Shown here piece after piece: positions 8,752 to 17,024 of a DNA stretch of 64,000 bases. The notes under the pieces are model-generated. The model did no database searches. It was not told where the DNA came from and saw only the letters and a program-made list of their open reading frames with translations. This stretch comes from CAMAVH01 sp035714115. GTDB taxonomy: Bacteria > Pseudomonadota > Alphaproteobacteria > SMXQ01. The DNA lies in NCBI GenBank assembly GCA_035714115.1, contig DASTMO010000020.1:1-64000 (forward strand), written 5' to 3'. The number at the start of each line of letters is the position of its first letter. Position 1 is the first letter of the stretch. A program made the translations under genes and the position numbers.

Positions 8752-8820
8752 GGATATCTCCCTGTTTATGGAATGCGGCGATATAGCCGCTTGGGAGCAA
8801 TTATCCGATGTGGGGGGCGG

Positions 8821-9744
8821 TCAGATCAAGCCCTTCACCCACTTCACCATGTCGGGCATGGCGTCGCGCATGATGGAATTGTGATCGCCGGGAATTTCCG
8901 ACTAGACGCTTTTCGGATTCTCCGGCAGGCGGTCGAAGCTCTGCCGCTTGCCGCCGCCCGCCGGATCGCGCGAGCCGACGCCCCAATAGACCGGCAGCCG
9001 GCTCTGCGGCAGCGCCTTGCGCAGGCTGGGGAAGACCTCGGGATCGTGGAAGTCGGCATAGACCTCGGCGCGCATCTCGTAGCTCTCGATGACGGCCTTC
9101 TCGCCCGAGGTGTTGGAGCCTTCGAAGCGCGTCATCTCGCCGCCCTTGCCCTCGGCGACGAGCGCCTTGGCTTTGCGCAGCGACGGGATGATCGTGTTCC
9201 AGAAGGGCGAGGTCGGCGGGAAGAGGTCGAGCATGTGGCCCGGGCTGGTCAGCAGCTTGCCGACGACGTAATCGGGCGCGTCGGCCGGATGCCAGCCGAG
9301 CGAGAAGGCGGCGCCCATGCTCTGGCCGCCGACCACGACTTTCTTCGCGCCGTTCTCGGAGGCGAGCGCGACCAATTCGTCGAGCGCGGCCTGGGCGTCG
9401 GCGAGCGTACCGTTCCACTTGCGGCTCCACGGCATCGACGGCTCGTAGACGGTGACGCCTTCGTTGGCGAAGCTGCGCGCGAAGGTCCGCATGGCCGGCG
9501 AATCGTTCGCGCCGTTCTTGCCGTGCATGAAGACCAGCGCGATGGGCAGCAGCTTGGCCTCGCCGTCGGGCTTGTAGACGTCGTAGGCGAGCTTGTAGCC
9601 GGTCGAGACGGCGAGCGTCTCAGCGCGAACGGGGCCGGCGAAGATCAGGAAGGCGGCGAGGGCCAGGGCGATGAGATAGAGCCCGGTCAGCATCGCGCCG
9701 AGCCAGCGGCGCGTCATCGCGCGTTCGTCGCGGATATCGTCCAT
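8821..9744 (-). pseudogene. alpha/beta hydrolase gene interrupted by an in-frame TAG
   Basis: The frame encodes an N-terminal signal/anchor helix, then an alpha/beta hydrolase with nucleophile elbow GGQSMGAA. Translation stops at a TAG (8902-8904) after ...LPENPKSV, giving 280 aa. The same frame then continues without interruption for 26 codons (SEIPGDHNSI... to GLI) up to a TGA at 8821-8823. That tail contains GDHNS, the natural position of the catalytic histidine, so the 280-aa product would lack its third active-site residue. A single TGG-to-TAG change would explain this. It may be a true nonsense mutation, a sequencing error or amber readthrough. The substrate is unknown. Confidence 0.8.
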
Positions 9745-9834
9745 GGACGTTTCCCCCGAAAGTCAGAACGACGCGATTTTACGGCAAGCGGCGGCCGCTC
9801 GCCAAGGGCCGGCGCGGCGCGCTAGACTGGCGGC

Positions 9835-10899
9835 ATGATGCGACGCAGTCTCATCGCCTGGGCCTTCCTATCGCTGTCGGCATCGCCGCTGTCGGCGCAA
9901 GGCTTGGTCTCGCCCATTAGCACCGACCACGCGCCCTATGCCGGCGCGAACGCCGCCTGCAAGCCGGCGCCGACGCCGGTGCTGAGCCTGAAGTCGCAGC
10001 CCTATTACAGCGACAGCAGCTATTCCAAGGTCGATCCCGAGGCCTTCAAGCGCGAGCAGGAGGCGGCCAAGCCGCTCGACGACTTCCTGCGCGTGGTGCA
10101 ATCGGCCGCCACCGACCATCGGCGCGGCAAGCCCGGCGCGGCGGCCTGCGCGCTCAAAGCGCTCGACGACTGGGCGGCGGTCAAGGCGCTGCTCGGCGAG
10201 TTCACCCAGCAGGGCGGCTTCCAGCGCAAATGGACCGTCGGCGGCGCGGCGCTCGCCTATCTCGGCATCCGCGACGCGGAGGGATTGGACGCCGACATGA
10301 AAGCGCGCGTCGCCGCTTGGCTCGGGGAAGTCGGCCGCGCCGTGCGGCCCTATTACGACAAGCGTCCGGCAGCCAACCGCAACAACCACGATTATTGGGC
10401 GGCGCTGTCGGTCGCCGCGACCGGCCTCGCCGCCAATGATCGCGCCATGGTCGAATGGGGCGTCGCGCGCCTGAGGCTCGGCCTGTCGGACATCGCCGCC
10501 GATGGCTCTTTGCCGCGCGAGATCGCGCGCAAGCAGATGGCGCTGCATTACCAATTGTTCAGCCTGCCGCCGCTGGCGGCGGTGGCGCGCATCGCCGAGG
10601 TCAACGGCATGGGCCTGAACGAGAAAGAGCAAGCCGCGCTCGACCGCCTGGCGCGCTTCACCTTCGCCGCGACGCAGGACCAGACGGAAATCAATCGCTT
10701 GGCGGGAATCGCGCAGGACGATCCGATGCTGCGCGGCCGCCCGGCGCTGGTGCAGGGCGTCGGCATCGAGCTGTGGCTGTTGACCAAGCCCGGCGGCGCG
10801 GCAGCTGAGCGGGAAATCGACGCGGCGCTCCAGCCGTTCCGGCCCTATCGCATGAGCTGGCTCGGCGGCGACGTCGCGGCTTTGTGGGCCGCGCGTTAA
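9835..10899 (+). CDS. PL5-type alginate lyase family protein
   Basis: A 354-aa secreted protein: signal peptide of about 21 residues (cleavage near SAQ), then an all-helical alpha/alpha toroid typical of mannuronate-specific alginate lyases (AlgL). The diagnostic NNHDYW catalytic motif lies at residues about 182-187, preceded by PYYDKRPAANR. It would cleave alginate by beta-elimination in the periplasm. No alginate biosynthesis operon is nearby, so it may serve in polymer turnover or scavenging. The start could be either of two adjacent ATGs. It is divergent from the hydrolase gene and convergent with the EAL gene. Confidence 0.88.
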   Translation: MMRRSLIAWAFLSLSASPLSAQGLVSPISTDHAPYAGANAACKPAPTPVLSLKSQPYYSDSSYSKVDPEAFKREQEAAKPLDDFLRVVQSAATDHRRGKPGAAACALKALDDWAAVKALLGEFTQQGGFQRKWTVGGAALAYLGIRDAEGLDADMKARVAAWLGEVGRAVRPYYDKRPAANRNNHDYWAALSVAATGLAANDRAMVEWGVARLRLGLSDIAADGSLPREIARKQMALHYQLFSLPPLAAVARIAEVNGMGLNEKEQAALDRLARFTFAATQDQTEINRLAGIAQDDPMLRGRPALVQGVGIELWLLTKPGGAAAEREIDAALQPFRPYRMSWLGGDVAALWAAR

Positions 10900-10951
10900 A
10901 CAAAGTCGCCCCTTTGGGCAGCGCTTTGAACGGAAACGTCTGCGCCGGCCG

Positions 10952-12745
10952 TCAGAACAGTCGGGCGAGGTTTTCGGGCTCGGTCGGGCGGCCATAGAGG
11001 AAGCCTTGCACGGCGTCGCAGCCCCAGACGGTGAGCAGGTCGGCCTGGCCTTGCTGCTCGACGCCTTCGGCGACGACATGCAGGCCGATGTCGTGCGCCA
11101 TCAGCACGATGTTGCGGACCAGGGCTTGGCCTTTATGGCTGTCGAGCCGGTCGATGAAGCGCTTGTCGATTTTCAGCGAATCGAAGGGCAAGTCGAACAG
11201 GTAGCCGAGCGAGGAGTATCCCGTGCCGAAATCGTCGAGCGTGCAGGTCATGCCGCGGTCATGCAGCTCGACGATGAAATCGCGCGTGGCGCGCGCGTCC
11301 TGCATCGCGGCGGTCTCGGTGATTTCCAGCTCGATCAGCTCGCCGGGAATGCCGGCCTCGGCCGGCGCCGCGAGCACGGTCTTGACCGCTTCGGGCGACA
11401 GGATCTGGCGCATCGAGACGTTGACCGCGACGGGGTGGGACGACAGTCCGTCGCGTCGCCATCTGGCGATCTGCGCGCAGGCGGCGCGGACGGCCCAGCC
11501 GCCCACTTCCGCGATCATGCCAGCCTCCTCGGCGATGGGGATGAACTCGCCGGGCATCACCAGGCCCAGCTTGGGGCTGTGCCAGCGCAGCAGCGCTTCG
11601 CTGCCGAGCATGCGGCGGCCGCGCGCGTCGAACTTCGGCTGATAGATCAGGCAAAACTCGTCGTGTTTGGCCGCGTCGATCAGGCCGTCCTCGATGGCCT
11701 GGCGGCGGCGCGAGCGCTCGGACAGAGAGGCGCTGTAGAAGACCGAAAGCTTGTCGCGCGGCAGGTCGGCGCCGACATGGGTCGCGGCCTCGGCGCGCAG
11801 CATCAGCGCTTCGATGTCGTCGCCGTCGACGGGATAAAGCGCGATGCCGATGCCGAAGCGCAGCACGCGGCGCTGGCCGCCGACGAGATAGGCCGGGGCG
11901 AGCGCGTCGGCGATCGCCGAAATCTGGCTCTGCAGGCTGTCGCGCTTGTCGTCCGACATGTCGCCGCCGCGGCCGTTGAGCAGCACGCCGACATAGAAGC
12001 GCTCGCCGCGCTCGCGCGCCACGATGTCGCCGGCGCGGACCGCGCCGCGCAGCCTGTCCGCCACCGCTTGCAGCACTTCGCCGCTTTCGCGATAGCTGAT
12101 GGATTCGGTCAGCCGGCCCCAGTGCTGCACGGTGATGGCGATGATGGCGGCGCGCGGCGCGCTGGCCTCGGGACCGCTGTCGTGACCGCTCTCCGCTCCG
12201 GCGATCGAATGGGCCAGCTGCTCGACGAAAGCGGTGTGGGTCAAAAGCCCGGTCGAGCGGTCGTAGTTGGATTGCTGGAACAACTCCTGTTCGTGATGCG
12301 CGAGCAGGGTGCGGTAAAAGCGCGTCTCCAGCGTGGCGGCGACGGCTTGGGCGACGCCGGGGAGCAGATCGGCATAAGGCGCGAAGGCGGCCTCGTCGGC
12401 GACGCGCAGGATGAGCGCGCCGAACAGATGGTCGCCGCCGCGCAATGGCAGGGCGCGCAGACCGTCGGCGACGGCGAGAGGCGCCATATCGCCGCCCGCC
12501 GGCGCGTCGAACAAGGCTTCATAGCGCGCCGCGAGCGCCTCCAGGCTGGGATCGGGCGGCAGCACCTGGCCGCGCAGGCAAAGATGGGCGGCGGCGACGC
12601 CGGGCACTTCGGCAAGCGCGCGCGCGACGGCCTCGCCCATGTCGCGTTCGTCGCCGATCCGCTGTTGCAGCCGCAGCAGCAGGCCGAGCACATCGGCCAT
12701 GGCCGTGCGCGGCGCAGCCCGCCTGAACAATTGGGACACGTTCAT
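10952..12745 (-). CDS. GAF-like/degenerate GGDEF/EAL c-di-GMP phosphodiesterase
   Basis: A 597-aa signalling protein. Residues about 20-160 look like a GAF-type sensor, about 190-330 form a GGDEF fold, and about 345-597 form an EAL domain. The GGDEF active-site loop reads RGERFY, so cyclase activity is unlikely. The EAL residues are intact: EALLRW, VNVS, LEITE, LDDFGTGYSS, LKIDKRFI, AEGVE and QGFLYG. I therefore expect c-di-GMP hydrolysis to pGpG, with the GGDEF part perhaps binding GTP. The start MNVSQLF was chosen over a GTG 43 codons upstream because the upstream extension is low-complexity and Arg-rich. Confidence 0.92.
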   Translation of the reverse strand: MNVSQLFRRAAPRTAMADVLGLLLRLQQRIGDERDMGEAVARALAEVPGVAAAHLCLRGQVLPPDPSLEALAARYEALFDAPAGGDMAPLAVADGLRALPLRGGDHLFGALILRVADEAAFAPYADLLPGVAQAVAATLETRFYRTLLAHHEQELFQQSNYDRSTGLLTHTAFVEQLAHSIAGAESGHDSGPEASAPRAAIIAITVQHWGRLTESISYRESGEVLQAVADRLRGAVRAGDIVARERGERFYVGVLLNGRGGDMSDDKRDSLQSQISAIADALAPAYLVGGQRRVLRFGIGIALYPVDGDDIEALMLRAEAATHVGADLPRDKLSVFYSASLSERSRRRQAIEDGLIDAAKHDEFCLIYQPKFDARGRRMLGSEALLRWHSPKLGLVMPGEFIPIAEEAGMIAEVGGWAVRAACAQIARWRRDGLSSHPVAVNVSMRQILSPEAVKTVLAAPAEAGIPGELIELEITETAAMQDARATRDFIVELHDRGMTCTLDDFGTGYSSLGYLFDLPFDSLKIDKRFIDRLDSHKGQALVRNIVLMAHDIGLHVVAEGVEQQGQADLLTVWGCDAVQGFLYGRPTEPENLARLF

Positions 12746-13089
12746 GCGGATGCTTTCGCGGCGCCGCGCGCGCCCCTCACGGCAGTCCGCGCCGGCAAGG
12801 CCGGATATCCATTGTCGCCGCACATTTGCCCCTCCCGCTCCCCACGGTTTCGAGGTCCAGCGTCGTGCAGTCACTCCGGCAGGTCTTTGGACGCGCCGCC
12901 TTATTTTACATTGCTTGAATGCTAAACACGCGGCGCAGTTGTTGGCAATACGGCTCCTTTGCTAATTACCTGACTCATTTATATTTTTTTTCCAAGATGC
13001 AACCCGAAGTAGCAATGACTTCCTAAACACCCATAGGTTCGGAATGGCGGCGAACTTTTCCAAATGAACAAAACTTTCTTCTACAGCGA
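12746..13089. other. intergenic region upstream of the EAL gene
   Basis: This 344-bp gap between the methyltransferase stop and the EAL gene start (both minus strand) is AT-richer from about 12900 to 13080 than the surroundings, as expected of a promoter region. I see no convincing gene, no EcfG-type promoter and no strong terminator hairpin in it. Confidence 0.5.
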
Positions 13090-13863
13090 TCACGCCGGCA
13101 TGGCGCGCAGCGTCATCGATTCGAGGCTGAAGCTGTTGTCTGCTTCGAGCTTCAGATAATCGCGCACCTCGGCTGGCGCCTGCGACAACAAGGCCCGGAT
13201 CGCGTCGGCCTGCACGGTTGGCGTCGCCATGCGCGCGAGCCAGGAGGCGAAGTCGAGACGCAAGCGGTGCATGTGCGTCTCGCCGACTTTGAATCCAGCG
13301 CGCGTTAAAGCGCTCTGCCATTCTTCCTGCGAATAATCGCGCTGATGCGACGGATCGCGCAGCAGCTCGACGCTCTGCATCCATGTGTCGCAAAGCTTGT
13401 CGGCCGGCGCGGCGATGTCGGCGAAGACGGCGACGCCGCTTGGCTTCAGCACGCGGCGCGCTTCCTTCAAGGCGGCGTCGAAGCCGCGCCAATGATGGGC
13501 GCTGTAGCGGCTCACCACCATGTCGAAGCTGGCATCATCGAAGGGCAGGGCTTCGACCGGGCCTTGCCGGGTCTCGATGTTGGCAAAGCCTTTGCTTTGC
13601 GCGGTGGCGCCGACGGCGCGCAGCATCTCCGCCGACAGATCGTAGGCGACGACCTCGCGCGCGTGCGGCGCCAGAGCGAAGGCGACATGGCCGCCGCCGC
13701 AACCGAGATCGAGCGCGCGCGCCGGTTTATGTTCGGCGGCCCAGGCTTTGATGCGCGCGAGATCCTCGCCGCCGGCATGGACGGCGCTGGTCACATAGGC
13801 GTCGGCGCGCGGGCCGAATTGCGCGGCGACGAGTTGCTGCTGGTCTGGTGTCTGGGTGGTCAT
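13090..13863 (-). CDS. class I SAM-dependent methyltransferase
   Basis: A 257-aa UbiE/Methyltransf_11-type enzyme. Motif I is ALDLGCGGGHVAFAL (residues about 49-63), motif II/post I is VVAYDLSAEML, and FDMVVSRYSAHHW matches the acidic/aromatic motif IV region. The later ARRVLKPSG segment is typical. The substrate (quinone, lipid or small molecule) cannot be read from sequence. It is a single gene. A TTATCCTGGTAT element 64 bp upstream of the start also occurs in front of the MmyB-type regulator gene 3 kb away, so that regulator may control it. Confidence 0.88.
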   Translation of the reverse strand: MTTQTPDQQQLVAAQFGPRADAYVTSAVHAGGEDLARIKAWAAEHKPARALDLGCGGGHVAFALAPHAREVVAYDLSAEMLRAVGATAQSKGFANIETRQGPVEALPFDDASFDMVVSRYSAHHWRGFDAALKEARRVLKPSGVAVFADIAAPADKLCDTWMQSVELLRDPSHQRDYSQEEWQSALTRAGFKVGETHMHRLRLDFASWLARMATPTVQADAIRALLSQAPAEVRDYLKLEADNSFSLESMTLRAMPA

Positions 13864-13926
13864 GGCTCTCTCCTGCGATGAGGAGGGCAGCGTCGCGCAA
13901 GCAGCCGGCCGTCACAAGGTGACGGC

Positions 13927-13938
13927 TTATCCTGGTAT
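13927..13938. promoter_or_regulatory. candidate operator TTATCCTGGTAT upstream of the methyltransferase gene
   Basis: This 12-bp sequence is identical to the core of the element at 17004-17015, just before the MmyB-type regulator gene. It is an imperfect palindrome (TATCC-W-GGTAT). It sits in the 83-bp gap upstream of the methyltransferase start, where an operator would be expected. Confidence 0.55.
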
Positions 13939-13946
13939 CGGAACTG

Positions 13947-14741
13947 CTAGAACGTGTAGGACAGCGTCAGGCCGGTGCGGATCTGGTTGGCCGAGCCTTC
14001 GCGGTCGACGATCTGGCTGTCGGCGGCGTCGCCGAGCAGGCGCGTATAGCCGAGGAAGCCGCCAAGCGCCCAGTTCTCCGTCAGCCCATAGGTCAGGCCG
14101 AGGGTGAGGCCGGCATCCTTGAAGCCGGCGTCGGCATCCTGCGCGGCATAGCCGCTGCGCGCCGCTTGCGACGGCGTGACGCCGAAATAGCTCTGCATGT
14201 AGCTGTCGTCGGCGTAGGTGACGCCGGCGGAAACGCGCGCACCGAGGCGCGGCGTGAAACGGAAGCCGTAGCCGCCGCTCACTTCGGCGATCAAGCCGTC
14301 ATGGCCGTCGGCGACGTCCTGCATGACCGACAACTCGCCCGACCAGGCGCCGACGCCGTAGCCGACGAAGCCGCCGACCTCGACGCTGGGATCCACGTCG
14401 CCGAGGCCGCGCAGCGCGGCGTTGTCGTCCTGGTCGCGGCCGAACACGTAGCGGGCGCGCGGGCCGGCCTTCCAATTGCTGCCGGGGCTGATGGCGCGCA
14501 TGGCGTCGTAGCTCAGCGCCGTGTTCTTGAGCACGAGCGCGTCGCGATAGTTGATCTCGATGTCGGGGATCGGCTTGAACTCGTAATCGTCCGAGCCTTG
14601 GTAGTCTGGCGCGAGCATGGCGCCTCCGCCGACCTTCACTTTCCAGTCCCAATGGCCATCGGCATCTTGCGCGAAGGCGTTCGATGCGGCGGCGGCTGAG
14701 AAAGCGGCGGCGAGAATGGCGAGGCGCAGGCTGGTCGACAT
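13947..14741 (-). CDS. MipA/OmpV-family outer membrane protein
   Basis: A 264-aa beta-barrel protein with a signal peptide cleaved after NAFA (residue 24). The mature protein starts with the family's typical strand, WKVKVGGGAMLAPDYQGSDDY, of which the GG-x8-Y-x-GSDDY pattern is diagnostic. It has alternating aromatic/glycine strands and a C-terminal strand ending in YTF, the signal for BAM insertion. MipA in E. coli scaffolds MltA and PBP1B, and OmpV proteins elsewhere are porin-like. The exact role here is open. It is divergent from the ygiB-like operon, with about 140 bp of shared upstream DNA. Confidence 0.9.
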   Translation of the reverse strand: MSTSLRLAILAAAFSAAAASNAFAQDADGHWDWKVKVGGGAMLAPDYQGSDDYEFKPIPDIEINYRDALVLKNTALSYDAMRAISPGSNWKAGPRARYVFGRDQDDNAALRGLGDVDPSVEVGGFVGYGVGAWSGELSVMQDVADGHDGLIAEVSGGYGFRFTPRLGARVSAGVTYADDSYMQSYFGVTPSQAARSGYAAQDADAGFKDAGLTLGLTYGLTENWALGGFLGYTRLLGDAADSQIVDREGSANQIRTGLTLSYTF

Positions 14742-14882
14742 GACATCTCCGTGAACTCGCTAGTGAACGCCGAGCAAAGGCGCGGGTTCCGCGCACGCGC
14801 GCGTTCGTGAGCCGTCATTAATCAGGGCCAGGATTTTGAAAAAATGCCATATTGCCGCCTTCACAGAGGAGATGACCCCCCT

Positions 14883-15410
14883 ATGAAGAAGTCCCGTACG
14901 GTAAAATTGGCCCTTCTTGGCGGCGCCAGCCTGGCTTTGGCGGCGTGCGACGACAACAGCGGCCCGCCCAACGACGCGCGCTACTTCGCCGACGCGAAGG
15001 AATGCGCCGCGATCTACGACGACGCGTCCTGCCGCGAATCGGCGCGCGCGAGCGAGCAGACCCATCTGGCGCAAGCGCCCAAGTTCGGCCGCAAGGAAGA
15101 GTGCGAGCAGGAATTCGGCGCCGGCAACTGCGAGACCCGCCAATCGGCCGGCGGCGGCAGCTACTTCATGCCGCTGCTCATGGGCTACATGATGGGCAAC
15201 ATGATGGGCGGCAACCGCTTCAACGAGCCGGTCTATCGCGACCGCCAGGGCAACGCCGTGATGAACAGCGGCGGGCGCGCCTACAACGTCGGCAGCTTCG
15301 GCGCGACGGCGGGGCGGACGGCGGCGAGCTTCCGTCCGGCGGCGCCGACGCAGATCGCGCGCGGCGGCTTCGGCGCGGGCGCGGCGAAGTTCGGCAGCAT
15401 CGGCAGCTGA
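14883..15410 (+). CDS. YgiB-like DUF1190 lipoprotein
   Basis: A 175-aa lipoprotein: signal peptide with lipobox LALAAC (Cys about residue 20), then a cysteine-containing region (KECAAIYDDASC, EECEQEFGAGNC), a Met/Gly-rich stretch (LMGYMMGNMMGG) and a Gly/Ala/Ser-rich tail. This matches the YgiB (DUF1190) family. In enterobacteria ygiB is paired with ygiC, and the same pair follows here with 3 bp between stop and start. The start MKKSRT was chosen because it opens the lipoprotein signal. Biochemical function is unknown. Confidence 0.85.
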   Translation: MKKSRTVKLALLGGASLALAACDDNSGPPNDARYFADAKECAAIYDDASCRESARASEQTHLAQAPKFGRKEECEQEFGAGNCETRQSAGGGSYFMPLLMGYMMGNMMGGNRFNEPVYRDRQGNAVMNSGGRAYNVGSFGATAGRTAASFRPAAPTQIARGGFGAGAAKFGSIGS

Positions 15411-15413
15411 GAC

Positions 15414-16544
15414 GTGCAGCGGCACAGCGTCACGCCTCGCCCCGACTGGCGCGAGCATGTCGAGCGCGACCTCGGCTTCGCCTTCCACACCATCGACGGC
15501 GCGCTCTATTGGGACGAGACGGCCTGCTACAGCTTCACGGCGGCGCAGGTCGACGAGCTCGAGGCGGCGACCAACGAGCTCGAGCAAATGTCGCTCGCCC
15601 TGGTGGGCGACGTCATCTCGAAAGGCGAAGAGGCCTTCGAACGGCTGCGCATTCCGCGCGTCGCCTGGGACGCCATCGCCGGCAGCTGGCAGGCCGGCGA
15701 GAAGAATCTCTATGGCCGCTTCGATCTCGCTTATGACGGCGTCTCGCCGCCGCGCCTGCTGGAATACAACGCCGACACGCCGACGGCGCTGTTCGAGGCC
15801 GCCGTGGTGCAATGGGACTGGCTGCAGTCGCTCTGGCCCGAGCGCGACCAGTTCAACTCGATCCACGAACGGCTGATCGAGGCCTGGCGCAACTTCGGGC
15901 TGGGCGGCGCGCATCTGCATTTCTCCGCCGTGCGCAACCATCTGGAAGACGGCGGCACCGTCGATTATCTGCGCGACACGGCGATGCAGGCGGGTCTGCT
16001 GACCGACCGCATCGCCATCGAGGACATCGGCTGGGATGGCGCGCGCTTTCGCGATCTCGACGGCAACGCCATCGAGGCGCTGTTCAAGCTTTATCCCTGG
16101 GAATGGCTGGTCGAGGAGCCGTTCGGCGAACATCTCTTGAGCGGCGTGACCAAAGTGATCGAGCCGGCCTGGAAGATGGTGCTCTCCAACAAAGCGTCGT
16201 TGGCGCTCTTGTGGGAGATGGCGCCCAACCATCCGAACCTGCTCGCCGCTTCGCTCGACGCCGGCGGCATCGCCGGCAAGCAGGCGCGCAAGCCGATCTA
16301 CAGCCGCGAGGGCGGCAACGTGCAGCTGCTCGACGGCGGCAAGGTGCTGCAGGAGACCGGCGGCATCTATGGCGCGGAAGGCTTCGTCTACCAGGCCTAC
16401 GCGCAGATTCCGTCGTTCGACGGCAACCATGCCGTCATCGGCTCCTGGGTCATCGCCAGCGAGGCCGCCGGCATCGGCATCCGCGAGGACGTCAGCGCCA
16501 TCACCAGCGACACCAGCCGTTTCGTGCCGCATTATTTCGAATAG
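15414..16544 (+). CDS. YgiC-like ATP-grasp glutathionylspermidine-synthase-family protein
   Basis: A 376-aa homologue of the synthetase domain of glutathionylspermidine synthase. Family marks include LLEYNADTPTAL (ATP-grasp Mg/ATP site), RFRDLDGNAIEALFKLYPWEW, ARKPIYSREGGNV and GSWVIASEAAGIGIRED. It lacks the amidase half, as do YgiC and YjfC. The true substrate of these stand-alone enzymes is unsettled. It uses a GTG start 3 bp after the ygiB-like stop, so the two are translated as a unit with the DUF350 gene that follows. The membrane lipoprotein-ligase-membrane trio suggests an envelope-linked modification. Confidence 0.9.
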   Translation: MQRHSVTPRPDWREHVERDLGFAFHTIDGALYWDETACYSFTAAQVDELEAATNELEQMSLALVGDVISKGEEAFERLRIPRVAWDAIAGSWQAGEKNLYGRFDLAYDGVSPPRLLEYNADTPTALFEAAVVQWDWLQSLWPERDQFNSIHERLIEAWRNFGLGGAHLHFSAVRNHLEDGGTVDYLRDTAMQAGLLTDRIAIEDIGWDGARFRDLDGNAIEALFKLYPWEWLVEEPFGEHLLSGVTKVIEPAWKMVLSNKASLALLWEMAPNHPNLLAASLDAGGIAGKQARKPIYSREGGNVQLLDGGKVLQETGGIYGAEGFVYQAYAQIPSFDGNHAVIGSWVIASEAAGIGIREDVSAITSDTSRFVPHYFE

Positions 16545-16552
16545 GGGACACC

Positions 16553-16963
16553 ATGACCGCCATCCTGACGTCGCTCGACACTTTGGGCAGTTTCCTGCTG
16601 TTCTTCGCAGTGGCGCTCGCCGCCGTCGCGCTGTTCGTCGCCATCTACATGGCGGTGACGACCCATCATGAGGCGTCGCTGATCCAGCAGGGCAACAGCG
16701 CGGCGGCGATCAGCTTCGGCGGAGCGCTCGTCGGCTTCTCCCTGCCGCTCGCCAGCGTCATCGTCCACAGCCTGTCGATCGTCGAGATGGCGATCTGGAG
16801 CGGCGTGGCGCTGATCGTGCAGATCGTCGTGTTCAAGGTCGTCGACCTGCTGATCCGCGAGGTCTCGCGCCATATCGAAGAGGGCAATGTCGCCGCCGGC
16901 ATCACTCTGGCGTCGGCCTCGATCGCCATCGGCCTGATCAACGCTGCCTGCATGAGCTACTAG
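16553..16963 (+). CDS. YjfL-like DUF350 membrane protein
   Basis: A 136-aa inner-membrane protein with about four hydrophobic helices and the DUF350 features ASLIQQGNSAAAISFGGALVGF and EEGNVAAGITLASASIAIGLIN. It begins 8 bp after the ygiC-like gene with a GGGGA ribosome-binding site and closes the three-gene operon. DUF350 proteins are regularly found beside YgiC/YjfC ligases, so I infer joint function at the membrane. The reaction is unknown. Confidence 0.88.
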   Translation: MTAILTSLDTLGSFLLFFAVALAAVALFVAIYMAVTTHHEASLIQQGNSAAAISFGGALVGFSLPLASVIVHSLSIVEMAIWSGVALIVQIVVFKVVDLLIREVSRHIEEGNVAAGITLASASIAIGLINAACMSY

Positions 16964-16981
16964 CCCGGCGCGCAGCCGGGA

Positions 16982-17019
16982 TTATCCAGGTATAAATCGG
17001 CATTTATCCTGGTATGATA
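16982..17019. promoter_or_regulatory. duplicated operator/promoter of the MmyB-type regulator
   Basis: Two copies of TTATCC[A/T]GGTAT (TTATCCAGGTATA at 16982-16994 and TTATCCTGGTATGATA at 17004-17019) lie 21-22 bp apart, i.e. about two helical turns. The second ends five bases before the regulator's ATG. The spacing suggests that a dimer pair autoregulates the gene. The same core recurs at 13927-13938. Confidence 0.7.
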
Positions 17020-17024
17020 GGGCC

